Shown here one piece after another: positions 25,598 through 33,934 of a DNA stretch of 59,394 nt (position 1 is its first letter; each line of letters starts with the position of its first letter). A program made the translations under genes and the position numbers. The DNA comes from Clostridia bacterium (lineage in GTDB: Bacteria > Bacillota > Clostridia > Oscillospirales > CAG-272): assembly GCA_017398585.1 (NCBI GenBank), contig JAFQFS010000087.1, forward strand, positions 1 to 59,394, in the 5' to 3' direction. The notes beneath the pieces were generated by a model. The model was not told the DNA's origin and ran no database searches. It saw nothing but the letters and a program-made list of their open reading frames with translations.

Positions 25598-26371
25598 TTA
25601 TTCCCGGTTCTGCCGCATGACTTCGTACCCGAGGATCGACGCCGCAGACGCTGCCGACAGTGATCCGCCGAACTCCCGCCCGTAGTCAATCCGCACGATC
25701 ATGTCCGCCGCATCGAGCAGGGCGCGCGAGATCCCGCGCTTTTCTCCGCCGACAACCAGCAGCAGAGGCTTTTTCAGATCCGCGTCAAACGACGATACCG
25801 AATCCCGGATCCCCGCACAGGCAACCCTGTACCCGCGTGACTTGAAAATTTCCGCCGGATTGCCCGATTCGCTTACCAATAACGGCAGCATCTCCGATGC
25901 GCCCGCCGATGAACGGCAGACAACCCCGGCCGCACTCATCCAGTTCCGCGGTGACAGGATCACCCCGTCCACACCGCACGAATACAGCGACCGCAGGGCA
26001 TACCCGAAATTGTACGGGTCCTCGATTCCTTCGATCATCACCCAGAATCCGCCGTCCGTTGTGTCCGTTTCCTCCAGAGAGGGAATCGTCCGCGCGGTGC
26101 ATTCGAAAATAATGCCCCCGTGCGAGCTGCCGACCGTTACGGATTCGATGTATTCTTCACGTTCGTAAACGATCTCAAACCCGAATTCCTTCGCCTTGTA
26201 TCCGAGCCACGCAAGTTCTTTCGCACGGCTCTTCCGCTTGGCCTGATCCACGATTACCCGCAGAATCCTCCGGTCGGAGATCCCGTTTTCCATCGCATGG
26301 ATCACCGCCCGCAGAGACGTCATTCCTTCGAAAAGATTCGCTTCCGCAAATCTCGATTCTTCTTTTTTCAT
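25598..26371 (-). CDS. TrmH/SpoU-family RNA 2'-O-methyltransferase
   Basis: The 257-residue product is a SPOUT methyltransferase. The N-terminal half is a substrate-binding domain. The C-terminal half has the family motifs MIEGIEDPYNFGYALRSLY, GGEKRGISRALLDAAD and a SLSAASAASILGYEV knot segment. It probably 2'-O-methylates rRNA or tRNA; the exact site is unknown. I start it at ATG 26371 because AAAAGGAAA lies upstream; a longer reading frame up to 26446 runs through the palindromic element and would code for a spurious leader. It follows prfB on the same strand with the element between them. Confidence 0.88.
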   Translation of the reverse strand: MKKEESRFAEANLFEGMTSLRAVIHAMENGISDRRILRVIVDQAKRKSRAKELAWLGYKAKEFGFEIVYEREEYIESVTVGSSHGGIIFECTARTIPSLEETDTTDGGFWVMIEGIEDPYNFGYALRSLYSCGVDGVILSPRNWMSAAGVVCRSSAGASEMLPLLVSESGNPAEIFKSRGYRVACAGIRDSVSSFDADLKKPLLLVVGGEKRGISRALLDAADMIVRIDYGREFGGSLSAASAASILGYEVMRQNRE

Positions 26372-26393
26372 AATTTCCTTTTCCCAGATTGAA

Positions 26394-26444
26394 AGTTTTT
26401 GAAAAGGGGTGTGGGGAAAAACTTTTTTCAAAAAGTTTTTCCCC
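26394..26444. repeat. Dispersed palindromic element, half copy
   Basis: A hairpin (GGGGAAAAACTTTTT with its complement, 26413-26444) is preceded by AAAGTTTTTGAAAAGGGG (about 26393-26409). It is in reverse orientation, following the prfB stop on the minus strand. Confidence 0.88.
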
Positions 26445-26460
26445 ACAAAACCTCATTTCA

Positions 26461-27573
26461 TTATTCTCTTGCGGCGTTCATCTTGAGGTAGGCGTTGATG
26501 AAGCCGTCGATTTCGCCGTCCATGACCGCCTGAATGTTGCCGTCTTCGAAGCCGGTACGGGTGTCCTTGGCGAGGGTGTAGGGCATGAAGACATAGGAAC
26601 GGATCTGTGCGCCCCATTCGATGTTGGTCTTGTTGCCCTTAATGTCTTCGATCTTGTCGAGCTTTTCGCGCTGCTTGATTTCCATGAGCTTGGACTTCAG
26701 CATCTTGAGCGCGGTTTCCTTGTTCTGGAGCTGGCTGCGTTCGGTCTGGCATCCGACAACGATTCCGGTCGGGATGTGGACGATACGGATCGCGGAGTCG
26801 GTCTTGTTGATGTGCTGCCCGCCGGCACCGCTGGAACGGTGTGCCGTGATTTCGAGTTCTTCTTCCTTCAGCTCGATGGTGTTGTCGTCTTCGAATTCGG
26901 GCATGACTTCGACGGACGCGAACGAGGTGTGACGGCGTCCGGAGGAGTCGAACGGGGAAACGCGGACGAGACGGTGTACACCGTTTTCACTCTTCAGATA
27001 ACCGTAGGCGTTCACGCCTTCGATCATGATGGTTGCGGACTTCAGACCCGCTTCTTCGCCGTCCAGCCAGTCAATCAGCTTGACGTTGTAGCCGTGGCGT
27101 TCGCCCCATCTGGTGTACATGCGGTAGAGCATCTGCGCCCAGTCCTGCGCTTCGGTGCCGCCGGCACCCGGATGGAAGCTGATGATCGCGTTGTTTGCGT
27201 CGTATTCGCCGGAGAGAAGAATTTCGATGCGCATGCGTTCTTCTTCTTCTTCGATCGCCTTGATTTCGGATTCAACTTCCGGAACCATGGTTTCATCGTT
27301 TGCTTCAATCGCGAGTTCCGCGAGCGCGATGGTGTCTTCGAGTCTGCCTTCGATCGCGTGATATTCCGCGATCTTGTCCTTCATCTGCTTGATCTGACGG
27401 AGAACCTTGCTGGAGTTTTCCTGATCGTTCCAGAAGTTTTCCGCGGTCGTGGTTTCTTCAAGCGCCGCGACCTTTTCGGTCAGTTCGTCAATACGGAGCG
27501 CGCTGCCGAGTTCGGTAATGTTTGCTCTGAAATTTTCCAGTCTGTATTTTGCTTCTTCAAGTGCGAGTATCAA
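26461..27573 (-). CDS. prfB: Peptide chain release factor 2
   Basis: RF2 ends translation at UAA and UGA codons. The 370-residue product has the catalytic GAGGQ motif (GGQ at 251-253) and the stop-codon-recognising region near 190-200 (RVSPFDSSGRRHTS). I place the start at TTG 27573: GGAGG lies 8 nt upstream, while a more distal TTG at 27588 overlaps that RBS. The frame is open throughout, so the programmed +1 frameshift at an early UGA that autoregulates many bacterial prfB genes is absent. A palindromic element and a methyltransferase gene follow. Confidence 0.95.
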   Translation of the reverse strand: MILALEEAKYRLENFRANITELGSALRIDELTEKVAALEETTTAENFWNDQENSSKVLRQIKQMKDKIAEYHAIEGRLEDTIALAELAIEANDETMVPEVESEIKAIEEEEERMRIEILLSGEYDANNAIISFHPGAGGTEAQDWAQMLYRMYTRWGERHGYNVKLIDWLDGEEAGLKSATIMIEGVNAYGYLKSENGVHRLVRVSPFDSSGRRHTSFASVEVMPEFEDDNTIELKEEELEITAHRSSGAGGQHINKTDSAIRIVHIPTGIVVGCQTERSQLQNKETALKMLKSKLMEIKQREKLDKIEDIKGNKTNIEWGAQIRSYVFMPYTLAKDTRTGFEDGNIQAVMDGEIDGFINAYLKMNAARE

Positions 27574-27636
27574 GTGTATATCCTCCAATATTTTTATTTA
27601 ACGATGGGAAACGGAATGTATCGTATCATATGCCCG

Positions 27637-27840
27637 TCAGATTTCAATGTATTCAAGTTTCAGCTCCCGTACCGTCCGGTTCGGCGTGCGCTTGAGCGGA
27701 TCGTACCGGAACCGGCGGCAGCAGTGACCTGCTGGAACAACGCCGCGCTTGGCACACAGCATGGTATCCGGATCGGACAGGGTCTTTGCCCGTTCGCAGT
27801 ATTTGCAGAATTTTTCTTCGCAGATGTCCGCCTTTTTCAC
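27637..27840 (-). CDS. Small Cys-rich conserved protein
   Basis: The 67-residue product carries ICEEKFCKYCERAKTL and CAKRGVV...CCRRFRYDPLKRTP. Six cysteines are arranged so that two pairs could bind a metal such as zinc, and the C-terminus is basic. Similar small proteins ending in FRYDPLKR are familiar from Clostridia, without known function. I chose the GTG at 27840 because ACGGAGGTG lies just upstream; an ATG at 27879 has no RBS. It lies between prfB and ylbJ on the same strand. Confidence 0.75.
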   Translation of the reverse strand: MKKADICEEKFCKYCERAKTLSDPDTMLCAKRGVVPAGHCCRRFRYDPLKRTPNRTVRELKLEYIEI

Positions 27841-27937
27841 CGTTCCGCACCTCCGTTCGTTCTTCCGTTCAACAGACATACTTATTCATATACTATTATA
27901 TAAAAAAACACGCAAAAAATCAAGATAAAAATGCAAA

Positions 27938-28975
27938 CTAAATCACGTGCTTTGATATCTTGTGAATTTTTGACAGAACAAACATCACGGAAAGCACCGC
28001 AGTCACCGCATTCCACGAAAAAGTTTCCGTGAAGACCGCCGCCGTACCGACGGATTCCAGCGGAGAAATCAGATAAAACAGCACCGAAGCCGTCCCGCAG
28101 ACAAGCCCCTGCAGCCCTTTGGTCAGCCACAGCACCTTCACCGGAATCCCGTACCGCCCGATGAAATTATAATTCTGCATCATCACGGACACCCCCGCCG
28201 ATCCGACCGCAGCCCCCGTCATGAAGATCCCGCGCACTCCTCCGGCCGCCGCACCGTCCGCGCATCCGGAAGAAAACTCAAACAGAATTCCGAACAACGG
28301 GGCAAACGCCGGGATCAGCCGTGACATCACGACTGCCATGACCCGGAAAAAGACGATGTACGCACATACGGAAAGACATGCCGACGCGCTTTCCGACACC
28401 GCACGGCAGACTTCTTCCGGAAACGTTCGCGCCGGAGCATCGGAGCAGGGGAAGGACGATCCGGTTTCCTCTGCTGACGCACGTGCCGTAAAGAACGCGA
28501 TGACCAGTGCGGATACCGTCTGAACCGCGAACAGGAACACACCGTATGCCTTCGAATTCCAGAGGGCGGCGACGGTGCCGAGCAGAAACGCCGGACCGGC
28601 GTTCGACGACAGCGCCGCGAGACGTCCCGCGTCCTCCTTTGAGATCCCGCCGGATTCGTATAACGTGCACGTTCCCGCCGCACCGACCGGGAATCCGCAC
28701 AGCAGTCCCGTGAACACAACGGCGGACGCCCTCTCCGGCAGCCGGAACAGACGTCCGAGCTGCAGAAAACGGCTGAGAGGAGCAAGAAGGTCAAATGTCA
28801 CCATCACCTTCGACAGCACCATATACGGGAACAGCGGCGGCAGAACCCGATGGACGAACAGGGCAAGCGTACTCCGGATTGCCTCACTGGTGTACGGTTC
28901 GTACAGGAGAAGCAGTACCGTCAGCAGACAGACGGCGAGCGTGGCGGCAGCGAATGTGATTTTATTGCGTATCAT
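27938..28975 (-). CDS. ylbJ: Sporulation integral membrane protein YlbJ-like
   Basis: The 345-residue product is a polytopic membrane protein with nucleoside-recognition (gate) motifs, seen as FPYMVLSKVMVTF, GFPVGAAGTCTLYESG and ALSSNAGPAFLLGTVAA. In Bacillus subtilis YlbJ is made under sigma E and is needed for spore cortex formation. Length is somewhat shorter than the Bacillus protein. The ATG at 28975 follows GGGGGAGG. The gene is divergent from yqfC, sharing an 82-bp spacer that could hold back-to-back promoters for two mother-cell genes. Confidence 0.88.
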   Translation of the reverse strand: MIRNKITFAAATLAVCLLTVLLLLYEPYTSEAIRSTLALFVHRVLPPLFPYMVLSKVMVTFDLLAPLSRFLQLGRLFRLPERASAVVFTGLLCGFPVGAAGTCTLYESGGISKEDAGRLAALSSNAGPAFLLGTVAALWNSKAYGVFLFAVQTVSALVIAFFTARASAEETGSSFPCSDAPARTFPEEVCRAVSESASACLSVCAYIVFFRVMAVVMSRLIPAFAPLFGILFEFSSGCADGAAAGGVRGIFMTGAAVGSAGVSVMMQNYNFIGRYGIPVKVLWLTKGLQGLVCGTASVLFYLISPLESVGTAAVFTETFSWNAVTAVLSVMFVLSKIHKISKHVI

Positions 28976-29057
28976 GGAACCTCCCCCTGCGGAATGACGC
29001 ACCGACCTGCGGCATAGAATAACATCAGTCAATTTCTATGCGGCGGAGGTCAGTACC

Positions 29058-29375
29058 TTGCAGCGAAAAAACGAGCGTCAGAAAAAACTCTACGAAATTC
29101 TTGCGGCATTCTGCGAATTCCCGCAGGATGTCATCACAGATCTGCCCGTCTTCACCATCCGCGGAACCCATGAGATCGAAATCTCCGGATGCACCGGCAT
29201 CCTGACCTACGACAGCGAACGGATCCTCCTGTCCGTCGGAAAAGGGAACGAACGCTTCTGTGTCCGCGGGGATGCGCTTATGCTGTCCGATTTCCGCGAC
29301 CGGATCCTGTATGTGCGCGGCAACATCCGCTCCGCGTCGTTCGGAACGGAAACGGAGGAGGACTGCGATGCTTAA
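29058..29375 (+). CDS. yqfC: Sporulation protein YqfC-like
   Basis: The 105-residue product is a YabP/YqfC-family protein, with DLPVFTIRGTHEIEISGCTGILTYDSERI matching the family core. It is a small beta-rich cytoplasmic protein made under sigma E in Bacillus. It starts at TTG 29058 with GGAGGT 8 nt upstream. It overlaps yqfD by 8 bp. A CATAGAAT string at 29013-29020 differs in one base from the sigma-E -10 consensus CATACAAT, but the -35 region is weak, so this is only a hint. Confidence 0.9.
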   Translation: MQRKNERQKKLYEILAAFCEFPQDVITDLPVFTIRGTHEIEISGCTGILTYDSERILLSVGKGNERFCVRGDALMLSDFRDRILYVRGNIRSASFGTETEEDCDA

Positions 29376-30603
29376 CCGGATTTCCGATTTTCTACGGGGC
29401 TGGAGACGGCTGTCCGTTCCTCCGGAGGAACGAAGCCGTACCTTTGACCTGATGTACAAAAACGATATCTCTTTCACGGATGAACACCGTCTCCCGGACG
29501 GCACGGTCACCGTCCGGCTGAGAGGGAAAAACAGCACGGTTTTCTGTCATTGCGCGGACGCGGAAGCCATTGCGTACAAACTCGGAAGACCGCACGGTCT
29601 GCCTGTGGTGTGTTCGTTTCTCCTGCACCGTCCAGCGCTTGTGCTCGGCGCACTCCTGTTTGCGGCGTGGATGTTTTATTCCACCCGTATCATCTGGGAT
29701 GTCCGGATCGAAGGGGCGGACAAAACGGATCCGGCGGAGATCGCCGCACTGCTCGACGAACTCGGCTGCGGCATCGGGGACTATTATCCCGCCATCGACT
29801 TCAACGCTCTTCACTCACGGTATGCCGCCGCCCAGCAGGACATCGCGTGGCTGTCCGTCTATATGAACGGTACGGTGGCGGAAGTACAGGTGCGCGAACT
29901 TTATGCGGACGAACGGATCCGTACAGCGGAACATACGTACGCCAATGTCCTCGCCGACGCGGACGGAATCGTGGAGGAAGTCAACGTAAGAGAGGGGCAG
30001 GCGTGCGTGAAGCCGGGGGATCTCGTGCGCAGAGGACAGGTTCTGATCTCCGGCGTCATCGAACAGAAGGACGGCAGCATCCGGTACGAATATGCCGCCG
30101 GAGAGGTCATCTGCCGCACCGCGCACCCGATCCGCACGGAAATCCGGACGAAACGGGAGACAAAAGCGTACACAGGACGCGAAACGTCAAAAAAAAGCAT
30201 AAAATTTTTCAAAAAAACGATAAATCTTTTCGTAAACAGTGGAACTTTGTACACGAATTATGATAAAATAGATACAATAGAACAGTTATGCCCACTCGGA
30301 CTGTGCGAACTCCCGGTCTGGTATGAAACAACCACATACCGCGAATACGAAACCGTAAGCCAGGACATCCCCGCCGATGATGCTGCGGAGGAGGCGATGA
30401 CCGGACTCACGGAACAGATCAGAGCGGCGACGCAGAACGCGGAACTTCTGTCAAAGCGGATCGACACCGCTTTCACGGACGGCACGTATCGGATCGACTG
30501 CCTGCTGTACCTGCGCCGCGACATTGGCCGGACCGGAGAATTCCCGGTATCGGACGCCTGTGTTCCCGATACCGGCGAACTGCCGGAGAATAATTCCAGA
30601 TGA
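29368..30603 (+). CDS. yqfD: Sporulation protein YqfD-like
   Basis: The 411-residue product has a cytoplasmic N-terminal domain (about 1-85), a membrane helix (about 88-106) and a long outer domain with VRIEGADKTDPAEIAALLDELG, ADADGIVEEVNVREGQACVKPGDLV and KGYE/T-rich strands. This fits the YqfD family, a sigma-E-dependent spore protein. The region around codons 275-300 is locally A-rich and Lys/Phe-rich, unlike the rest. The ATG overlaps the yqfC stop. The phoH gene follows after 32 bp. Confidence 0.92.
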   Translation: MLNRISDFLRGWRRLSVPPEERSRTFDLMYKNDISFTDEHRLPDGTVTVRLRGKNSTVFCHCADAEAIAYKLGRPHGLPVVCSFLLHRPALVLGALLFAAWMFYSTRIIWDVRIEGADKTDPAEIAALLDELGCGIGDYYPAIDFNALHSRYAAAQQDIAWLSVYMNGTVAEVQVRELYADERIRTAEHTYANVLADADGIVEEVNVREGQACVKPGDLVRRGQVLISGVIEQKDGSIRYEYAAGEVICRTAHPIRTEIRTKRETKAYTGRETSKKSIKFFKKTINLFVNSGTLYTNYDKIDTIEQLCPLGLCELPVWYETTTYREYETVSQDIPADDAAEEAMTGLTEQIRAATQNAELLSKRIDTAFTDGTYRIDCLLYLRRDIGRTGEFPVSDACVPDTGELPENNSR

Positions 30604-30635
30604 ATTACAGAATCATAACGGAGTAAACAGAATCT

Positions 30636-31688
30636 ATGTTCCAGAAGAAAATCACGACATCCTCATCCGATGTAACTTCCCGCATCTTCGGAAGCTACGA
30701 CAAAAACATCTCGCGGCTTGAGAGCGAATTCTCCGTCCGCATTTATAATATTCAGAACGAAGCCTCCGACGGCGATACCATCGTGACCGAAGGTGAGTCC
30801 GCGGAAAACGTCACCATGACGGCGGACGTTCTCTCCTACCTGAAGCGCATCGTTTCCTTCGGCGAGGAACCGACCGACCAGAGCGTCGACTATGTCATCG
30901 GCTTGGTAAAGGAAGGACGCCTTGCGGAACTCGCGGAATTCGATGACAGCAGTTTTTTCGTCACCGCGAAGGGAAAACCGATCAAGTCAAAGACCGTCGG
31001 ACAGAAGAAATACATTGACGCCATCCAGAAGAACACCGTCATCCTCGGCGTAGGTCCTGCCGGTACCGGCAAGACCTACCTCGCGGTCGCATCTGCCGTC
31101 AAGGCTCTGCGTGCGCACGAAGTCAGCCGCATTATCCTGACCAGACCCGCCGTTGAAGCAGGCGAACGTCTCGGTTTCCTTCCGGGCGACCTCCAGAGCA
31201 AGATCGACCCCTATCTCCGCCCCCTCTACGACGCGCTGTACGAAATGCTCGGTCCCGAATCCTGCGCCCGTATGCTGGAGAAAATGACCATCGAGATTGC
31301 GCCTCTCGCCTACATGCGCGGACGTACCCTTGACGACGCATTCATCATCCTCGACGAAGCTCAGAACACCACGCCGGAGCAGATGAAAATGTTCCTGACC
31401 CGTCTCGGCAACGGTTCGAAAGCGGTCGTTACCGGCGACCCGACCCAGACCGACCTGCCGTACGGACAGAAGAGCGGTCTTGCGGTTGCCATGCACATCC
31501 TGAAGGGAATCGAAGGCATCGCCGTCCACGAATTCACCGACCGCGACGTCGTCCGTCACCGTCTGGTACAGAAGATCATCCTCGCTTACGATAAATATGA
31601 CAGAGAAAGAAAAGTAAAGGAAGCGGAACGGCACGAAAAGGAGCGCTACCGTCCCGCAAACAGAGAGAGAAGATATGAAAAAGATTAA
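30636..31688 (+). CDS. PhoH family P-loop ATPase
   Basis: The 350-residue product has an N-terminal KH-like part and a PhoH ATPase domain with Walker A GPAGTGKT (140-147), the RPAVEAGERLGFLPGD signature and Walker B FIILDEAQNTT. It is thought to act in RNA or ribosome metabolism; it is genetically linked to ybeY and era in many Bacillota. The C-terminal tail is charged. It overlaps ybeY by 14 bp. Homologues in Bacillus are named phoH/ylaK-like; the exact role is unresolved. Confidence 0.95.
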   Translation: MFQKKITTSSSDVTSRIFGSYDKNISRLESEFSVRIYNIQNEASDGDTIVTEGESAENVTMTADVLSYLKRIVSFGEEPTDQSVDYVIGLVKEGRLAELAEFDDSSFFVTAKGKPIKSKTVGQKKYIDAIQKNTVILGVGPAGTGKTYLAVASAVKALRAHEVSRIILTRPAVEAGERLGFLPGDLQSKIDPYLRPLYDALYEMLGPESCARMLEKMTIEIAPLAYMRGRTLDDAFIILDEAQNTTPEQMKMFLTRLGNGSKAVVTGDPTQTDLPYGQKSGLAVAMHILKGIEGIAVHEFTDRDVVRHRLVQKIILAYDKYDRERKVKEAERHEKERYRPANRERRYEKD

Positions 31689-32181
31689 GATAAAGATCAC
31701 CCGCCGTCCGCGCATCAGAGTTTACTGGGCGAACGAACAGGACAAATACGATGCCGGACGAAAGATGAAATCCCTCATCGAAAAGGCAATCCGCGGTACG
31801 CTCGAATGCGAACATTTCGACCGCGACGTGATCGTGTCCGTCACCTTTACGGACAACGAAGGCATCCGCGTGAAGAACAGCGAATTCCGTGACATCGACC
31901 GCGCGACGGACGTCCTGTCCTTCCCGATGTACGATATGGCAAACGGCGATATGCCGGAGGAAGGCATGGCATGCGAACTCGGTGACATCGTCCTGTCGCT
32001 CGAACGTGCGGCGGAACAGGCGGAGGAATTCGGTCACAGCTACGAGAGGGAATGTGCGTTCCTCACCGTACATTCCATGCTGCACCTGCTCGGCTACGAC
32101 CATGTGAATTCCGAAGAGGAAGACGAAGAAATGCGCGCACATCAGCGCGTCATCATGACTCACATCGGACTTGAACGATAA
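31675..32181 (+). CDS. ybeY: Endoribonuclease YbeY (rRNA maturation factor)
   Basis: YbeY is a zinc-dependent single-strand RNase needed for 16S rRNA 3'-end maturation and quality control. The 168-residue product carries the metal motif HSMLHLLGYDH, with His133, His137 and His143, and the preceding RATDVLSFPM and CELGDIVLS segments of the family. An N-terminal 30-residue basic extension is a little longer than usual. It overlaps phoH and is followed after 26 bp by era. Confidence 0.96.
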   Translation: MKKIKIKITRRPRIRVYWANEQDKYDAGRKMKSLIEKAIRGTLECEHFDRDVIVSVTFTDNEGIRVKNSEFRDIDRATDVLSFPMYDMANGDMPEEGMACELGDIVLSLERAAEQAEEFGHSYERECAFLTVHSMLHLLGYDHVNSEEEDEEMRAHQRVIMTHIGLER

Positions 32182-32207
32182 AGACAAAGAAACGGAGTAT
32201 AAATATC

Positions 32208-33101
32208 ATGACAAGAACCGCTTTTATCGCCATTGTAGGCAGACCGAACGTCGGCAAAAGCACCCTGATGAACCATCTTCTCGGTGAAAAGGTAGCGATC
32301 GTCTCCTCGAAACCGCAGACTACCCGCAACCGCATTGCCGGTATTCTCACCAAAGGCGAAGACCAGTTTGTCTTCATCGACACCCCCGGTGTCCACAAGG
32401 CAAAGAACAAGCTCGGCGAATATATGATGAAATCCGTCCGCTCCACGGTCGGCTCCGCCGACGCGGTGATTCTGATTGCGGAAGCCGGACATCCCGCAGG
32501 CGACATTGAAAAGAACCTCATCGGTCAGATCAAGAAATCCGAACTCCCGGCGATCCTCGTCCTCAACAAGATCGACCTCATCAACCGCGAAAAGCTCGCG
32601 GAAACCATCGCCGGCTATGCCGCGCTCCACGACTTCGACGCCGTTGTCCCGACCTGCGCGGAAACCGGAAAGAACGTCGAAGATGTTCTCGAAGAAGCAT
32701 CGCAGTTCCTCTACGAAAGCGACTGGATGTTCGACGAAGACAGCCTGACCGACCAGCCGGAACGTCAGATCGCGGCGGAGATCATCCGCGAAAAGATCCT
32801 GCGTACCCTGTCCGATGAAATCCCGCACGGCACCGCCGTTGTCATCGAGGAATTCACGGAAGACGAACGCATGATCCGCATCCGCGCAGAAATTTACTGC
32901 GAAAAGCAGTCCCATAAGGGCATCATCGTCGGCAAGAACGGCGAGACCCTCAAGAAGATCGGCTCCTACGCGCGCGAAGATATGGAAGCGTTCTTCGATA
33001 CCAAGGTCTATCTCAATCTCTGGGTCAAAGTCAAGGAAAAGTGGCGCGACGATACGTTCAGCCTGAACAACTTCGGATTCAAGCCCGAAGACCTCACCTG
33101 A
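32208..33101 (+). CDS. era: GTPase Era
   Basis: Era binds the 3' end of 16S rRNA and helps 30S assembly. The 297-residue product has G1 GRPNVGKS (11-18), G3 DTPG (58-61), G4 NKID (about 122-125) and a C-terminal KH domain (about 200-290, with GIIVGKNGETLKKIGSYAREDME). Length matches the family. It lies between ybeY and recO, the common Bacillota order; the deoxycytidine deaminase and dgkA genes found there in Bacillus are missing. RecO starts 1 bp after its stop. Confidence 0.98.
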   Translation: MTRTAFIAIVGRPNVGKSTLMNHLLGEKVAIVSSKPQTTRNRIAGILTKGEDQFVFIDTPGVHKAKNKLGEYMMKSVRSTVGSADAVILIAEAGHPAGDIEKNLIGQIKKSELPAILVLNKIDLINREKLAETIAGYAALHDFDAVVPTCAETGKNVEDVLEEASQFLYESDWMFDEDSLTDQPERQIAAEIIREKILRTLSDEIPHGTAVVIEEFTEDERMIRIRAEIYCEKQSHKGIIVGKNGETLKKIGSYAREDMEAFFDTKVYLNLWVKVKEKWRDDTFSLNNFGFKPEDLT

Positions 33102-33102
33102 T

Positions 33103-33897
33103 ATGGCACAGACGGAAGACCTCGAAGTCGACGGTCTGGTGATCCGCGAGGTCACGACCGGCGAATCGGACAAAGTCATCACGCTGCTGACCGCGAAGCA
33201 CGGACGCATCACCATCACCGGCAAGGGAGTCAGCAGCATGAAGAACCGCCACGCGGCGTCCGCGCAGCTGTTTTCCTACAGCACGTTCCAGCTCCATAAG
33301 AGAGGGAACTTCTGGTACATCCGCGACACGTTCTTCATCGAATGCTTCATGAACATCCGCTACGATGTGGAGAAGCTTGCCCTTGCGAATTACGTCTGTG
33401 ATGTGGCGAGCGATTTCGCACTGGAAAACGTCGAGGATCCGGAGCTTCTCTCCCTGACGCTCAATACCCTCTATGCCATCGCAAATCTCGATAAGATTCC
33501 GCTCGAACAGATCAAGGGCGCGTTTGAATTCCGTGCGGCGGTGCAGGGCGGCTTCATGCCCGACCTGTACGGCTGTGCCGTCTGCGGCTGCGAAGACGAA
33601 GCGGAGTACAGCCTCGACGTCATGAACGGGCGCATCCTATGCAAAAAATGCCGTACGCTGGTGGAGAATGATCCGTCGTTTATCGAAGACCCGTCCGCGA
33701 AGATCTTTATCCGGATCACTCAGCCGGTTCTGCAGGCACTCCGGTACATCGAAGCTGCCGGAACGAAAAAGTTCCTGTCGTTCACACTCGATAAGGTGGA
33801 ACTGTCCCTGTTTGCCGTAATCTGCGAGCGGTACCTGCTCAATCACCTCGAACACGGCTTCACGTCCCTGGAATATTACAAAAACATCAAAATATAA
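33103..33897 (+). CDS. recO: DNA repair protein RecO
   Basis: RecO helps load RecA onto single-strand gaps. The 264-residue product has the N-terminal OB-fold segment (DGLVIREVTTGESDKVITLLT), a helical middle and a zinc-finger-like CAVCGCEDE...CKKC segment at about 160-190. Length is normal. The ATG lies 1 bp after the era stop, so it is translationally coupled. A small hairpin terminator follows directly and separates it from the convergent XRE regulator gene. Confidence 0.95.
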   Translation: MAQTEDLEVDGLVIREVTTGESDKVITLLTAKHGRITITGKGVSSMKNRHAASAQLFSYSTFQLHKRGNFWYIRDTFFIECFMNIRYDVEKLALANYVCDVASDFALENVEDPELLSLTLNTLYAIANLDKIPLEQIKGAFEFRAAVQGGFMPDLYGCAVCGCEDEAEYSLDVMNGRILCKKCRTLVENDPSFIEDPSAKIFIRITQPVLQALRYIEAAGTKKFLSFTLDKVELSLFAVICERYLLNHLEHGFTSLEYYKNIKI

Positions 33898-33921
33898 AAG
33901 ACCTGCTGCACGGCAGGTCTT
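33898..33921. terminator. Bidirectional terminator
   Basis: AAGACCTGC (33898-33906) pairs with GCAGGTCTT (33913-33921), immediately after the recO stop and before the convergent XRE gene end. Confidence 0.85.
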
Positions 33922-33934
33922 CGGAAGTGTTTTG

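Noticed and set aside
29013-29020. Sigma-E promoter for yqfC
   Set aside because: The -10 match is good (CATAGAAT) but the -35 region is weak, so it was kept only as a hint in the yqfC entry.
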